A stretch of 64,000 nt of DNA from J027 sp965215855 (GTDB taxonomy: Bacteria > Chloroflexota > Anaerolineae > Aggregatilineales > J027): assembly GCA_965215855.1 (NCBI GenBank), contig CBDCER010000003.1, positions 310,001 through 374,000 of the forward strand. The letters are read 5' to 3'. Shown here in pieces: positions 1 through 9,606 of the stretch. The translations under genes and the position numbers were made by a program. Within the stretch, counting starts at the first letter, position 1. Every line of letters starts with the position of its first letter. The notes under the pieces were generated by a model. That model saw only the letters and a program-made list of their open reading frames with translations, was not told the DNA's origin and did no database searches.

Positions 1-1
1 C

Positions 2-1735
2 GCGGAAAAGGATTATATCTTTAGTCAGAATGAATTTGTTGAGTCCTTGGTTAAAGAAAATTATCGAAGTTTGTCTTTTCACGAGCGCAGGATTCTAGAA
101 GTTTTATCAGTGTTTGGGCGGTCTGTCCCTGTGGTTGCTGTGGAGTATGTACTACGAGATCTGTATGAAAACTCAGTTACTCCTATATTGATTCGAAGAT
201 TGGCAAGTATTCATACTGTGGAGATCGACAGAAAGCAAAAAACGATTCACTTGCACCCAATAGATCGAGATTACATCTATTCCCAATTGCCAAGAGAAAT
301 GGGTAATAGTGATTTTAGTGTACAAGCCCTCGAAAAACGGGTAGCTGAATACTATGATTCAGTAGCTGCATCGAGCAAGGATTGGATCAACGCTGAGAGT
401 CTTGAAAATCAGTTGTTTCAGTTTGAGCATCTGGTTAGGGCAGCTGAATTCAACGCTGCCGCTAAATTGATGGAGGAAATTGACTACGATTATCTAACAA
501 TATGGGGGTATATCGATCGCGTGATTTCGATGCGTAAGAAATTGCTTGGAAATATAACGGATGCTGTCTTGAACACAAAAAACCTGAACGGGATAGGGTA
601 TGCATTCTATGTTGCGGGGAGGTACCCTGAGGTAGTTGAGTATTGTGAGCAAGCACGCAAAATTGCATATGAGATATCTGCCAATAAGGTGGAAAGTAGG
701 TCTCTGGCAAATCTTGGGCGTGCCTACCGATATCTAGGGAAGTATGATTTGGCACTGGATGTACATTCACGAGCACTCGAGCTTGCGCAACGATCTGGTG
801 ACATCCGTGAAGAGGGAGTACATTGGGGGAACAGAGGAAGACTTGCTGATTCGCTCGGACAAATCCATGAAGCAATGGACTATTATGAACGAGGGCTCGA
901 GATCGCTCGGAGAATCGGTGACAAACGAGGTATTAGTTATCGTATTGGATATACTGCAGAGGCACTCGTTCAATTAGGTAACAGTACAGAAGCAAGTACG
1001 CTGTTCAACGAGGCCATCAAGCTGGCTCGAGAAATTAGATACAAACGGGGCGAGTGCATTCATATGAATAACTTTGCTCAATTATTAATATATGAAGGAG
1101 AATATTCAGAGGCTAGAGAATTATGTGTTAATGCATTGGCAATTGCACGCGAGTACAATCATGTGACTACACATGCATCGCTGATTTGCAATCTGGCGCT
1201 AATTGAGTTAAGAAACGAACGATATGAAGATGCCGTGAGGTTACTTTTGCAGGCACTTTCGATGGTGCGGTATACGGGTGATCCTCGCATCAGTAATCTA
1301 CTACACACTCATTTAGCATTTAGCTATTTATGCCAAAATACAACACCAGAAGCCCGAGAGTCCATTAATACAGCAGCAAAGTTTGAGAATCCAAAGAATA
1401 ACTTTCGAACAAGTTTAATTGCATTGCTAATTTCCCACAATGATAACGAGGACACCAATGATTCCCTGCTGGAGTTTTATACTAAATATGACAGAATAGT
1501 CGCTCTCACGCCTGAATTATTCGCTCCCGTTTATGCAAGAGGTATAGCATTTTGTTGTGACCCTGGCAAGAGTCTAGATGAAACGCTCAATGTGTTCCAG
1601 TCTGCAGTAGACAGGTACTGTGGCAGAGGTGTGGTGCAGGAATGCATAAGAATGCTTAATCTAATTCATGTGCATAGTAGCAAGATAAAAAGAGACCGCG
1701 CAATCGAGTTCTTGAAATCAATCAGTGAAATGTGA
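2..1735 (+). CDS. STAND/TPR regulator-like protein, C-terminal part (5' end outside window)
   Basis: The frame is open to the first bases of the window, so this is the 3' part of a longer gene. A TTG at 47 could serve as a start but is probably internal. The first ~90 residues (LSFHERRILEVLSVF...) resemble the winged-helix segment that follows an NB-ARC/NACHT ATPase. From about residue 185 to 460 there are tetratricopeptide helical pairs, for example LANLGRAYRYLGKYDLALD and GNRGRLADSLGQIHEAMDYY. Such proteins act as signal-sensing switches or scaffolds. The ATPase half is not visible, so the class is inferred. The stop overlaps the next gene by four bases (GTGA), suggesting coupled translation. 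The gene is more AT-rich than the DNA after 20 kb. Confidence 0.7.
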   Translation, partial: AEKDYIFSQNEFVESLVKENYRSLSFHERRILEVLSVFGRSVPVVAVEYVLRDLYENSVTPILIRRLASIHTVEIDRKQKTIHLHPIDRDYIYSQLPREMGNSDFSVQALEKRVAEYYDSVAASSKDWINAESLENQLFQFEHLVRAAEFNAAAKLMEEIDYDYLTIWGYIDRVISMRKKLLGNITDAVLNTKNLNGIGYAFYVAGRYPEVVEYCEQARKIAYEISANKVESRSLANLGRAYRYLGKYDLALDVHSRALELAQRSGDIREEGVHWGNRGRLADSLGQIHEAMDYYERGLEIARRIGDKRGISYRIGYTAEALVQLGNSTEASTLFNEAIKLAREIRYKRGECIHMNNFAQLLIYEGEYSEARELCVNALAIAREYNHVTTHASLICNLALIELRNERYEDAVRLLLQALSMVRYTGDPRISNLLHTHLAFSYLCQNTTPEARESINTAAKFENPKNNFRTSLIALLISHNDNEDTNDSLLEFYTKYDRIVALTPELFAPVYARGIAFCCDPGKSLDETLNVFQSAVDRYCGRGVVQECIRMLNLIHVHSSKIKRDRAIEFLKSISEM

Positions 1736-2613
1736 TTAAATCCCCACTGATAGTGTTAAGGGAACTATTTGTGAAAAAGATATACCCAAATTTAAGTCTA
1801 ATAAACGAATTGCCTACGATACTCCAAGAATTGGGTAACAAAATTGCTGAAATCTATACAAAACAAGCAGATTTGCAGAAGACATACAAAGATACATTTG
1901 ATCTTGTTACGGAAGCAGATATTCTCTCCGAAACAATGCTGACAGAGTTTCTAACTGAACACTGCCCAAATGATCAGATAGTAGGTGAAGAGGATGTCTT
2001 AGCTTCAAACTCTACAACAACCCTTGAGGACAACTGGTGCTGGATAATAGATCCTCTAGACGGCACAAACAACTTTGCGTCAGGAATTCCGATTTTCTGT
2101 ATTTCAGTAGGTTTACTTTACAATGGATATCCTCAATACTCTTGGATTCTAGATCCGTTGCGTCAAGAAATGTTCACAGCTGTAAAGGGAGAAGGCGCAT
2201 ATTTGAACCATAAGCGAATCTTTGCGTGTGAGGCAACTGGTACTTCAACTCCGATTGGAGTTACATCCGAAGCGCTACATTGGATGTCTATCACTGATAA
2301 TATGGCGCTTCTTGGAAAAATCAGTACTCGGCTGGGAAGAATTAGAATTATTGGTGCACAAGCACTGCAACTATGCTATGTAGCCTGCGGCAGATTCAGG
2401 GCAGGTATTAGTTATGGAACCAAGATATGGGACGATGCCGCAGGCGCTCTAGTTGTTGAAGAATCTGGAGCAACGTATCGTATCAAGTTTGGGTTAGAAA
2501 GCCTTCCGTTCTATCACGATCAAGTACAAGCAGATACAAAACCATTGCGCTCTCTAGCTAGTTGTGAAGACCTATCTGAAGAATTATGGGCAATATTTCA
2601 TTCTATTGTTTAA
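1732..2613 (+). CDS. Inositol monophosphatase family phosphatase
   Basis: A 293-residue protein with both signatures of the Li-sensitive Mg-dependent phosphatase fold: GEED followed by IIDPLDGTNNFASG (motif 1, metal ligands) and WDDAAGALVVEESGA (motif 2). The family hydrolyses inositol monophosphate, 3'-phosphoadenosine 5'-phosphate or sugar phosphates; the sequence does not decide which. Length is slightly above the usual 250-270. The GTG start at 1732 overlaps the TGA of the preceding TPR gene, so the two are probably co-transcribed and translationally coupled. The pairing with a STAND/TPR protein suggests a sensor plus small-molecule enzyme, but that is inference. Confidence 0.88.
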   Translation: MIKSPLIVLRELFVKKIYPNLSLINELPTILQELGNKIAEIYTKQADLQKTYKDTFDLVTEADILSETMLTEFLTEHCPNDQIVGEEDVLASNSTTTLEDNWCWIIDPLDGTNNFASGIPIFCISVGLLYNGYPQYSWILDPLRQEMFTAVKGEGAYLNHKRIFACEATGTSTPIGVTSEALHWMSITDNMALLGKISTRLGRIRIIGAQALQLCYVACGRFRAGISYGTKIWDDAAGALVVEESGATYRIKFGLESLPFYHDQVQADTKPLRSLASCEDLSEELWAIFHSIV

Positions 2614-3165
2614 CTACGGGAGCGATTAATAAATATCAGTGAATCACAATTTCATGATTTATGCGGGCTAATTGAGGGCTTGTGAACAATTCCAATTATC
2701 CTGATAATCAGCTGATTGGCAGTTTCAATCTTCAAAGCCTTTGTCATTCGATGAACAGAACTGAGGCCAGAAGTCCATTTCAACCTAAATTGTGACTTGC
2801 GAGCATACCTTGATTGCTAAGTTCTGTTAACATTTCAAAGCAACCAAATCAAAGCACTGTGTTATTTACTACCCAGCCGTTTTGCGACTCAGTGCAACTA
2901 ACTCTCTCATTTCCAATAGTAACATAATTTAGGGGCTGGACATTGCTCTGACTATACCGATATTTGATGTACTGGATAAATCGTTTGACCGTTTCTTCTA
3001 TGACATGCTTCATAGTGAAAGTGTCAAGTAATTTTGCCAGCAAACGCTTCCGTGTAGCGGAAAACTGTCGATAAAGCCCGCTTATCGTCGAGCGAAAACG
3101 GAGTGGAGGGCAATCGGAACGGAGTGAAGCGGTGTAAACTACGGCTTATGCGCGATATCGTCCCT
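2614..3165. other. Intergenic, no convincing gene
   Basis: AT-rich stretch after the phosphatase gene. The short open frames here have no ribosome binding site or protein-like composition. The right part (from about 3035) belongs to a diverged direct repeat that also forms the end of the neighbouring Rhs fragment. Confidence 0.6.
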
Positions 3166-3250
3166 TTATCGAGAGTGAGTGCCGAGTGGCTTTGCCACCA
3201 AACGCGGTCGCGCAGCGAGCCACTGTCGATAAACACGGTTATCACGAATA
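3037..3250. repeat. Diverged tandem repeat at the end of the Rhs array
   Basis: Two imperfect copies of a ~60 bp unit lie about 156 bp apart, near 3037-3100 and 3190-3250. Both run TTTGCCAxCAAACGC, then a GC-rich arm, then ACTGTCGATAAA followed by a TTATC segment. Short inverted repeats (CGATAA/TTATCG, GGTTAT/ATAACC) occur within them. The homology of the Rhs core stops where the second copy begins, so the repeat marks the broken edge of the toxin locus. It may be a small non-autonomous element. Confidence 0.45.
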
Positions 3251-4110
3251 ACCTTCACAGCATTCACGACATTCCCAGCCACATACGCATATCGGTTCAG
3301 CGACATGGCTTGCTGCAACACACCTTCCACCAGGTCCAACGAGGGGAACACGCCCAGCGCCGGATTGTAGTACCGTGCCCGCAGATGCACCAGTCCGTTG
3401 TCATCTGTCGGCTCACCCGTAAACCCAAATGGCGCCTGTTCAGTGCCTTGCTCACCCCAGGGTTGCCCATAGGGTGCATAGTGGACGCTATAGGCCGGAT
3501 CAAAACCCGTGCCATCCACTACACCACGCACACTGCCCAGACCATCAGTGACCATCCATTGCCAGTCACCATTGCTATCTTGCTGTGACAACAACCCACG
3601 CTCATGCACGAAACGCTCAGTATTCGCGCCAGTTGTGGCCGCGATGACTTTCGCCAAGCCCGGCTGCACATCCAGCAGATACTCGGTCACAACACCGCTG
3701 ACGGTCTGTTGCACACGCTGACCCAGGCCATTGTAAGCATAGCTACTGTCGCCTGCACCCAACAACCGTCCGGCTCTATCCCAACTGTAAGACAGTGTGC
3801 CATCAGCCGTCATCTGACCAGCGTCGTTGTAGGCAAAGCCCGCGCTCGAAATGCGGTTGGCAGCATCGTAGGTGTGCGTCTGGCTGCTAAACGGCGAACC
3901 ATCTACGTTGACCACCTCACTGGTGCGGTTGCCAGCCACATCGTAGCCAAACGTGTAGTCTCGCACCGGATTGACTGCATCCCAGGCCGCGAAGTAGTCC
4001 GCTGCCAGCAGACGCGACAGGTCATCGTAGCTGTACTGGAGAGTCTGCCCATTGTAGAGCGTCTCCATCTGCACGAACTCCAGCTTGAAACTGGTTGAGT
4101 TGCTAATGTT
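3166..4110 (-). pseudogene. Displaced Rhs core fragment, tipless (cassette 1)
   Basis: Encodes the terminal YD-repeat and RHS-associated core, nearly identical to the C-terminal core of the full-length Rhs protein at 12335-19945 (same DRAGRLLGAGDSS, GLVHLRARYYNPALGVFPSLD and MSLNRYAYVAGNVVN blocks). It has no N-terminal part; its frame opens right after a TAA that follows the upstream beta-propeller gene. After NVVNAV the expected DPSG junction is missing and about 30 unrelated residues run into the 3.0-3.25 kb repeat, so the tip has been lost. It is probably not translated as an independent protein and would serve as recombination substrate. Confidence 0.8.
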
Positions 4111-4121
4111 TTAGATTCAAG

Positions 4122-5153
4122 TTACTCGGCTTCTTCTGGAATAGTAGGACGCCAAGAAGGTCTCTCGTACCCTCTATCAGTTTCCGGCACCTGGATCACC
4201 GTCAAGTCCTGAACATTTACCACAACCAGTTGATTTCGTGTCGATATTTCGCCTTCAATCTCAATAGGGAATGCCGTACCATAGACGAGTCGACGTCCAT
4301 CGGGCGACCAGTCAAGACCAGATGATTGCACAACACCAAACAAATCTATTTGCTGATTAGTCAAATTCTCGCACGTCGGTGGCGATTCGTTCATGTCCAG
4401 AAGATAGATATCATAGGTTTCTCCCCCCATAATGAACGCGAGGTGATTATCGGATGACCATGCTAATGCTGTCGGGTAGACAAAGCTAGGATGTCCTTCG
4501 ATATTACATTCTTCGTATTCGTTTACAATTTTCCTGACACTGCTTTCTCCCTCAAGTACATCGACAACATACAGACCTGGGCCATCATCTCTTTCCACTG
4601 ATTCAATATTACGGACACTAATGAATGCAATTTGTTGGCCGTCGGGCGACCATGCCAGGCCCAAACCTCCGTCGTCTGCTACATGATGAGTGAGTTGTTG
4701 TGTAACCTCATCGTCGATTGTAGTGATAAAAACATCGGATCCGGCGATATCTCCGATGCTAGTATCATATATAGATCTACTATAAGCAAGAATTTGACCA
4801 GTTGGCGAAAACTCAGGATGGGAATAGTATGTATCTTCAGCAAACGGCAACAATGTGCTGCTTTGTTGGTTATTGACATCAATGATCTGAATACTGGTGT
4901 TGACGTAGGCAACAGCCAATAACTGACCATCCGGTGACCAGGACGGAGTGTAGGAGCAGCAAAATTCAGATGTGAGCATCTCCACAAACCCACCCTGATC
5001 GTATAATGCTACTCTACCTTCGAGTTCAACAGCGATCTCAAAAGAATCGGAATCGACCTGGGCAAAAGAGTATGAAATTCTACTGCTAACTAATAATAAG
5101 ATTATTGCCACATTGCAAAGTAGCAAGAGGTATACTTTGTTTCGGTTGTCCAC
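4122..5153 (-). CDS. Exported TolB-like beta-propeller; candidate partner of the M23-like tip
   Basis: A 343-residue protein with a hydrophobic signal segment (residues 8-30, ending SYSFAQ) followed by PD40/TolB-type blades: SWSPDGQLLAV, EFSPTGQILAYS, AWSPDGQQIAFIS and DWSPDGRRLVYG. Export to the outside or envelope is predicted. GTG start at 5153 with AAGGAG upstream. It lies directly after the M23-like tip and before the next Rhs core fragment, the slot occupied by immunity genes in Rhs/CDI arrays. No known immunity family is recognised, so the protective role is inference. A second propeller gene occupies the same slot at 8494-9549. Confidence 0.65.
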   Translation of the reverse strand: MDNRNKVYLLLLCNVAIILLLVSSRISYSFAQVDSDSFEIAVELEGRVALYDQGGFVEMLTSEFCCSYTPSWSPDGQLLAVAYVNTSIQIIDVNNQQSSTLLPFAEDTYYSHPEFSPTGQILAYSRSIYDTSIGDIAGSDVFITTIDDEVTQQLTHHVADDGGLGLAWSPDGQQIAFISVRNIESVERDDGPGLYVVDVLEGESSVRKIVNEYEECNIEGHPSFVYPTALAWSSDNHLAFIMGGETYDIYLLDMNESPPTCENLTNQQIDLFGVVQSSGLDWSPDGRRLVYGTAFPIEIEGEISTRNQLVVVNVQDLTVIQVPETDRGYERPSWRPTIPEEAE

Positions 5154-5171
5154 AGCATAACTCCTTCAATA

Positions 5172-5201
5172 TTATGCTGGGTGGAACTCCACCCAGCATA
5201 A
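5172..5201 (-). promoter_or_regulatory. 13-bp hairpin between tip and partner gene
   Basis: Perfect inverted repeat: TTATGCTGGGTGG at 5172-5184 and its complement at 5189-5201, with a 4-nt loop. It sits 9 nt after the tip stop codon and just before the AAGGAG of the partner gene. It lacks a T-run on either side, so it is not a classic terminator; it may protect a 3' end or attenuate. Confidence 0.6.
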
Positions 5202-5210
5202 ATTTCGATA

Positions 5211-6055
5211 TCAGCTTGAAATAGGACTTTCTTCCCAATTCCTACTGGAATCACTTATGATAGTACCGTGTTCTTGTATGTGGATAGGAAACTCTCCATT
5301 GCGATGCGGCCTCGGAAGTGATGGAGCCCCACATCCTGGGATGTATGGGTTAAGATAGGGTGGTTGCTCTGCACACAGGAAGTCGCCAGCACTCGAGTTT
5401 GACTTTATGAGCTTCAGTGTTACATGGAGGTGGGGTCTAAACCGGGCAGCATCTCCATTGTAACAACCGATACGTCTTCCTGCTGGCAGCACATCGCCAA
5501 CTTCGAAGGATTCGATTGGCCCACTATAACCCTGACAGCCGTTGGGGGATAGGTGTGTATACTGGATTTCCAGATTATCACCAGCCATATTTCGCCACGG
5601 GAGGAAAAATGGGCCAATACGCATACCTACAATCATCTTCAAAGTGAAGTGCTGGTAATTACTCTTTTGAGTTACCTGCCCATCAAAAACTGAAAAAACC
5701 ACACGCCCACGGGTAGATGAGTGATAGCCAGGAATATCACTGTTAAGACCCAATGCTTCGAACCGAACCTGGCTGTTGTTTGCATCTTCAACATGCCCGT
5801 TTTGCCATGCGGCACACTCACCGGAGCTAAGTCTGCCTGTGTTCCAGTCGTAAGTTCGATTTCCATTGACAAAAGATAATCCTTCATCTATTTGCCAAAG
5901 CCACATTAAATCCGAATAACTGACTATATCAACTCCGCAATGCTGATTAATCTCCCAATCAGGACAAGGTGTATTACCTTGTTCGGCAAATTCGGCAGGA
6001 TTAAGGTAGTTCTCATTTGCGAATGATTGCACAATTCCCTCTGTGCCAATATAGA
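5211..6055 (-). pseudogene. Rhs tip, M23-peptidase-like, cut off by an IS (cassette 2, distal part)
   Basis: The frame runs in from the left end of the IS (…YIGTEGIVQSF…) and ends in about 280 residues with an M23/LytM-like C-terminal half: LEIQYTHLSPNG, then VGDVLPAGRRIGCYNGD, then RPHLHVTLKL, which carries the HxH zinc-ligand pair. The upstream HxxxD motif expected at the first metal site is not evident, so activity is uncertain. M23 enzymes cut peptidoglycan cross-bridges. Removing the IS does not restore the frame to the upstream half at 7502-8469, so the tip is broken. The exported propeller gene at 4122 follows. Confidence 0.6.
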
Positions 6056-6115
6056 TGAGACAACTTCGCTCAAAAGTTTAGAGTAGAATTGAGGGCGGAG
6101 CAAAGGAACAGGAAA

Positions 6116-6490
6116 ATGTCTCAAGTGAATGGCAAATATGCAAATCCAGAAGTCCGAGTGCAGGCAACGCGACGTCGTTTCAGCGCGGAGTACAAAGCGC
6201 GAATCTTAGCAGAAGCGGATCAGTGTCAGTACGGTGAGTTAGGGTCTTTGTTGCGTCGAGAAGGGCTATACCACTCACACCTATCGACATGGCGGGCACA
6301 ACGGGCCCGGGGTGAGTTAGCCGGAAGACGACGTGGCCCCACGCCCAATCCGGCTGCTACTGAGGCAGCGCGATTGGCGAAGGAGAATGCCAAATTACGC
6401 CGCCAATTGAAGCAGGCCGAGGCGATCATTGAAGCCCAAAAAAAGCTGACGCGGTTGCTGGAGATACTCAACGAGGACGAACGATCATGA
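6116..6490 (+). CDS. IS transposase OrfA (helix-turn-helix subunit)
   Basis: A 124-residue protein with an N-terminal helix-turn-helix (RRFSAEYKARILAEAD... YHSHLSTWRAQRARGEL) and a C-terminal leucine-rich coiled coil (AKLRRQLKQAEAIIEAQKKL), the usual OrfA layout that binds the IS ends. ATG at 6116 has AAAGGAACAGG upstream; an in-frame TTG at 6089 is less likely. The stop overlaps the ATG of OrfB by four bases (ATGA), so the pair seems coupled by termination-reinitiation rather than by the frameshift common in IS3. Confidence 0.88.
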   Translation: MSQVNGKYANPEVRVQATRRRFSAEYKARILAEADQCQYGELGSLLRREGLYHSHLSTWRAQRARGELAGRRRGPTPNPAATEAARLAKENAKLRRQLKQAEAIIEAQKKLTRLLEILNEDERS

Positions 6491-7479
6491 CGCAGATGGC
6501 TGAGGAATTGGCAGTCCAGGTGGGTGTGAGCCGTGCCTGTGCCGTATTGAATGTGCCGCGCAGTCGGCTCTACCGTGCCCGCCAGTCGCCACCAACCCGG
6601 CGTGAACGTCCGACCCCAGCGCGTGCGTTGTCCAGTGCGGAACGTCTGACGGTGCGCGATATTCTCAATAGTGAGCGATTTGCTGACCTATCGCCGCGTC
6701 AGATGTATGCCACCTTGCTGGATGAGGGACAGTATTATTGTCACTGGCGCACGATGTACCGTATCCTAAGCGCCCATGCCGAAGTCCGCGAACGGCGCAA
6801 CCAGCGCCGGCATCCGACCTACCAAAAACCCGAATTGTTGGCAACGGCTCCCAACCAGGTCTGGAGTTGGGATATTACCCAGTTGCGAGGCCCCCACAAG
6901 GGTCAGCATTATGCCCTTTATGTTGTTCTGGATATCTTTAGTCGTTATGTCGTGGGCTGGACCCTGGCCGAGCGCCAATTGGCGTCACTGGCCCGAACCC
7001 TGATCGAGACTAGTTGTCAGAAAGAAGGCATTGAACCTCAACAACTGACCATCCATGCCGATAACGGCAAACCGATGCGAGCTAAACCATTAGCCTTGTT
7101 GTACGCTGAGTTGGGCGTCAATGCCAGCTTTACACGCCCCTATACCTCAGATGACAATCCGTTTTCTGAAGCGCAGTTCAAAACGCTCAAATACCAACCC
7201 ACTTACCCTGATCGTTTCGGTTCCATTCAGGATGCGCGGGCCTGGGCACGTCAGTTCTTCGATTGGTATAACCAGCAACACTACCATACCGGCTTGAATT
7301 TGCTGACCCCAGCCAGTGTGCATCATGGGCAAGCTACCCTTGTTCAGCAACAGCGTCAGGCCGTGTTAGCCGATGCTTTTGCGGCCCATCCCGAACGTTT
7401 TGTCAAAGGCCCTCCGCAAGTGGCCGGGCCGCCACAGTCCGTTTGGATCAATCCGCCTAACCCGCTGGTTGTTCCTTAA
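6487..7479 (+). CDS. IS transposase OrfB (DDE integrase core)
   Basis: A 330-residue protein with an rve-type DDE catalytic core: first Asp in QVWSWDITQL, second in TIHADNGKPM, and Glu in NPFSEAQFKTLKY, followed by the DWYNQQHYHTGL box seen in IS3-type enzymes. The N-terminal ~110 residues hold a helix-turn-helix (SPRQMYATLLDEGQYYCHWRTMYR). It looks full length and intact, so the element could be active. It catalyses strand transfer of the IS. Confidence 0.92.
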   Translation: MTQMAEELAVQVGVSRACAVLNVPRSRLYRARQSPPTRRERPTPARALSSAERLTVRDILNSERFADLSPRQMYATLLDEGQYYCHWRTMYRILSAHAEVRERRNQRRHPTYQKPELLATAPNQVWSWDITQLRGPHKGQHYALYVVLDIFSRYVVGWTLAERQLASLARTLIETSCQKEGIEPQQLTIHADNGKPMRAKPLALLYAELGVNASFTRPYTSDDNPFSEAQFKTLKYQPTYPDRFGSIQDARAWARQFFDWYNQQHYHTGLNLLTPASVHHGQATLVQQQRQAVLADAFAAHPERFVKGPPQVAGPPQSVWINPPNPLVVP

Positions 7480-7501
7480 TTGTTTTTATGAAGTTGTCTC
7501 A

Positions 7502-8469
7502 TTTACTTGACACATTCCGATTGCATAGTCAATGGGACGTCCTTCTGTATCGCATCCAAAAGGAGGATGTGGATTGTCATTTCCGCAAGACTGTTGGACA
7601 GGCTGATAATCAGACAAATTCGAACTTATTGCGCTATCTTGCCAGATTAACCCGTCACGGAGTTCACTTCGAATCCTCTCAGCATCTTGGCAACCTGCTG
7701 TTTGCATCCCGCTCGGATCCACCAGATTGACCACGTTCCCAGCCACATACGCATACCTATTCAGCGACATCGCCTGCTGCAACATACCTTCCACCGGATC
7801 CAACGACGGGAACACGCCCAACGCCGGGTTGTAGTACCGCGCTCGCAAATGCACCAGTCCGTTGTCGTCCGTCGGCTCGCCTGTGAAACCAAACGGCGTC
7901 TGCTCAGTGCCTTGCTCACCCCAGGACTGTCCATAGGGCGCATAGTGGACGCTGTAGGCCGGATCGAAGCCCGTGCCATCAACTACACCACGCACACTGC
8001 CCAGACCATCAGCAACCATCCACTGCCAGTCACCAGCCGAGTCCTGCTGAGATAGCAGTCCGCGTTCATGCACAAAACGTTCAGTATTTGCGCCAGTTGT
8101 GGCCGCAATGACTTTCACCAAGCCCGGCTGTACATCCAGCAGATACTCTGTTACAACACCGCTGGCGGTCTGTTGCACACGCTGACCCAGGCCGTTATAA
8201 GCATGGCTACTGTCGCCAGCCCCCAACAACCGCCCGGCTCTATCCCAACTGTAGGACAGTGTGCCATCAGCCGTCATCTGACCAGCGTCGTTATACGCAA
8301 AGCCCGCGCTCGAAATGCGGTTGGCAGCATCGTAGGTGTGCGTCTGGCTGCTAAACGGCGAACCATCCACATTGACAACCTCACTGGTGCGGTTGCCCGC
8401 CAGATCATAGCCAAAGGTATAGTCTCGGACAGGGTTGACTGCATCCCAGGCCGCGCAGTAGTCCGACTT
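7502..8469 (-). pseudogene. Displaced Rhs core plus start of tip (cassette 2, proximal part)
   Basis: The frame opens after a TGA at 8470-8472 and encodes the Rhs core (AAWDAVNPVRDYTFGYDLAGN... RYAYVAGNVVNLVDPSG), nearly identical to the core of the full-length protein; GTG at 8370 is the first possible start. After DPSG about 65 tip residues follow (MQTAGCQDAERIRSELRDGL...) before the IS right end; the distal part of the tip is at 5211-6055. No N-terminal Rhs region and no ribosome binding site are present, as expected for an orphan cassette used for recombination rather than expression. Confidence 0.75.
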
Positions 8470-8493
8470 TCAATGGTCAACGGTAGCGAAAGG

Positions 8494-9549
8494 TTATTGA
8501 CATTGACTCCAGATGCGTACTGTGTCGTCTCGACTAGAGACAACAAGACCCTCTCCTTGTGGATGAAAATTTATACTCCATAGTGGATATTCTGAGGCTC
8601 CGAACATCCCAATTATGGTCATAAGCGTAAAATCAAATATGACGACACTATTTTCCTCACCAGCAAAGGCGATAATGTCGCTTTGGTCTGCATAAGTGTC
8701 GATACCCGATCCCCAAGCGCCATAAGAAGCTGAGTATACTAAGTGCGGTTGCTCATCGCTCGTGATATCCCATGAATAAATTCCAACCAAACCTTCTGCC
8801 TGAGAAGAAGCTTCACGCGCACCAAAAAAGAGTGCTTCCTCACTGAAGTGAGGAGTATGTACACTGATGTCAACATTTGTCATTTGGTACAAAATCTCAC
8901 CAGATGCAATGTCATATAAACGTAATTCCGGCCCACTTGCTGTTGCCAATACCGAACTATCGTCATTGAATGCTATCCCATAGACTCCGGTATAGTGGTC
9001 GAGATATGTACCTCTTTCAAGCCAGCTATTAACTTCCCATATATACGCTGCTCGGTCTTCTTCTTGCGTGCCTGCTGCCAGATATTGCCCATCGGGGCTG
9101 AATTGTACCGACAAGTAGGGGATAGTATCACTCAATCCATCCCGTTTAGGTAATTGTTGTTCAATTGTGTTAGTTGCTAAATCCCAAATAAATAAGGCTC
9201 CATCCAAGCCAGCAGAAGCCAGATACGTAGCATCTATGCTCACATCAATATCAATCACTTGGTCTGTATGACCTTGAAGGCGATGTGGGATTTGGGAAAG
9301 GTCGCCATCAGGATAAATTAAAATATCATTTTGGCTTACAATCGCAAGAAGACTTCCGTCTTGGGACCAAACAACGTCGCCAACAGACGCAACAATTACT
9401 TCAGATGTGACCTCATAACAACTATCAGTTGTGTTTGAAGTTTGTAGAGTCGCCGTTGGAGAAAAACCGATAGTTTGGAAGGTTAGTGAGTTCTGAAGAA
9501 AAAATATGGCTATTAGACAAATGCAAACTAACAGCAATCTAAATTTCAT
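8494..9549 (-). CDS. Exported WD40 beta-propeller; candidate partner of the amidase-like tip
   Basis: A 351-residue protein from the ATG at 9549, chosen because AGGAG lies just upstream; an in-frame start at 9582 would lie beyond the hairpin. N-terminal hydrophobic signal or anchor (MKFRLLLVCICLIAIFFLQN), then WD40 blades such as TYLASAGLDGALFIWDL, QFSPDGQYLAAGTQEEDRA and VVSSRDDTVRIWS. It is predicted to face the outside of the membrane. It occupies the gap between the amidase-like tip (stop at 9607) and the next core fragment, the usual immunity slot. The immunity role is inferred from position only. Confidence 0.65.
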   Translation of the reverse strand: MKFRLLLVCICLIAIFFLQNSLTFQTIGFSPTATLQTSNTTDSCYEVTSEVIVASVGDVVWSQDGSLLAIVSQNDILIYPDGDLSQIPHRLQGHTDQVIDIDVSIDATYLASAGLDGALFIWDLATNTIEQQLPKRDGLSDTIPYLSVQFSPDGQYLAAGTQEEDRAAYIWEVNSWLERGTYLDHYTGVYGIAFNDDSSVLATASGPELRLYDIASGEILYQMTNVDISVHTPHFSEEALFFGAREASSQAEGLVGIYSWDITSDEQPHLVYSASYGAWGSGIDTYADQSDIIAFAGEENSVVIFDFTLMTIIGMFGASEYPLWSINFHPQGEGLVVSSRDDTVRIWSQCQ

Positions 9550-9564
9550 TAGGTTTACTCCTGG

Positions 9565-9597
9565 TGGCTGGCGGTATCTCATATGTACCGCCAGCCA
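9565..9597 (-). promoter_or_regulatory. 12-bp hairpin between tip and partner gene
   Basis: TGGCTGGCGGTA at 9565-9576 pairs perfectly with 9586-9597, with a 9-nt loop. It lies between the stop codon of the amidase-like tip and the start of the propeller gene, in the same place as the hairpins at 5172 and 12273 but with a different sequence. Confidence 0.6.
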
Positions 9598-9606
9598 GTG
9601 TACAGA

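Larger units (their letters stand above)
6056..7501 (+). mobile_element. IS3-family-type insertion sequence
   Basis: A 1446-bp element ending in 12-bp terminal inverted repeats: TGAGACAACTTC at 6056-6067 and its complement at 7490-7501, with the TG...CA ends typical of IS3. It carries two overlapping transposase genes in the plus direction, opposite to the Rhs genes. The flanking triplets (AGA left, TTT right) do not match, so no target duplication is visible; an adjacent deletion or recombination between copies is likely. It interrupts the tip of Rhs cassette 2. Confidence 0.9.

Noticed and set aside
2849..3043. 64-residue minus-strand frame
   Set aside because: No supporting ribosome binding site; lies in an AT-rich intergenic repeat edge.
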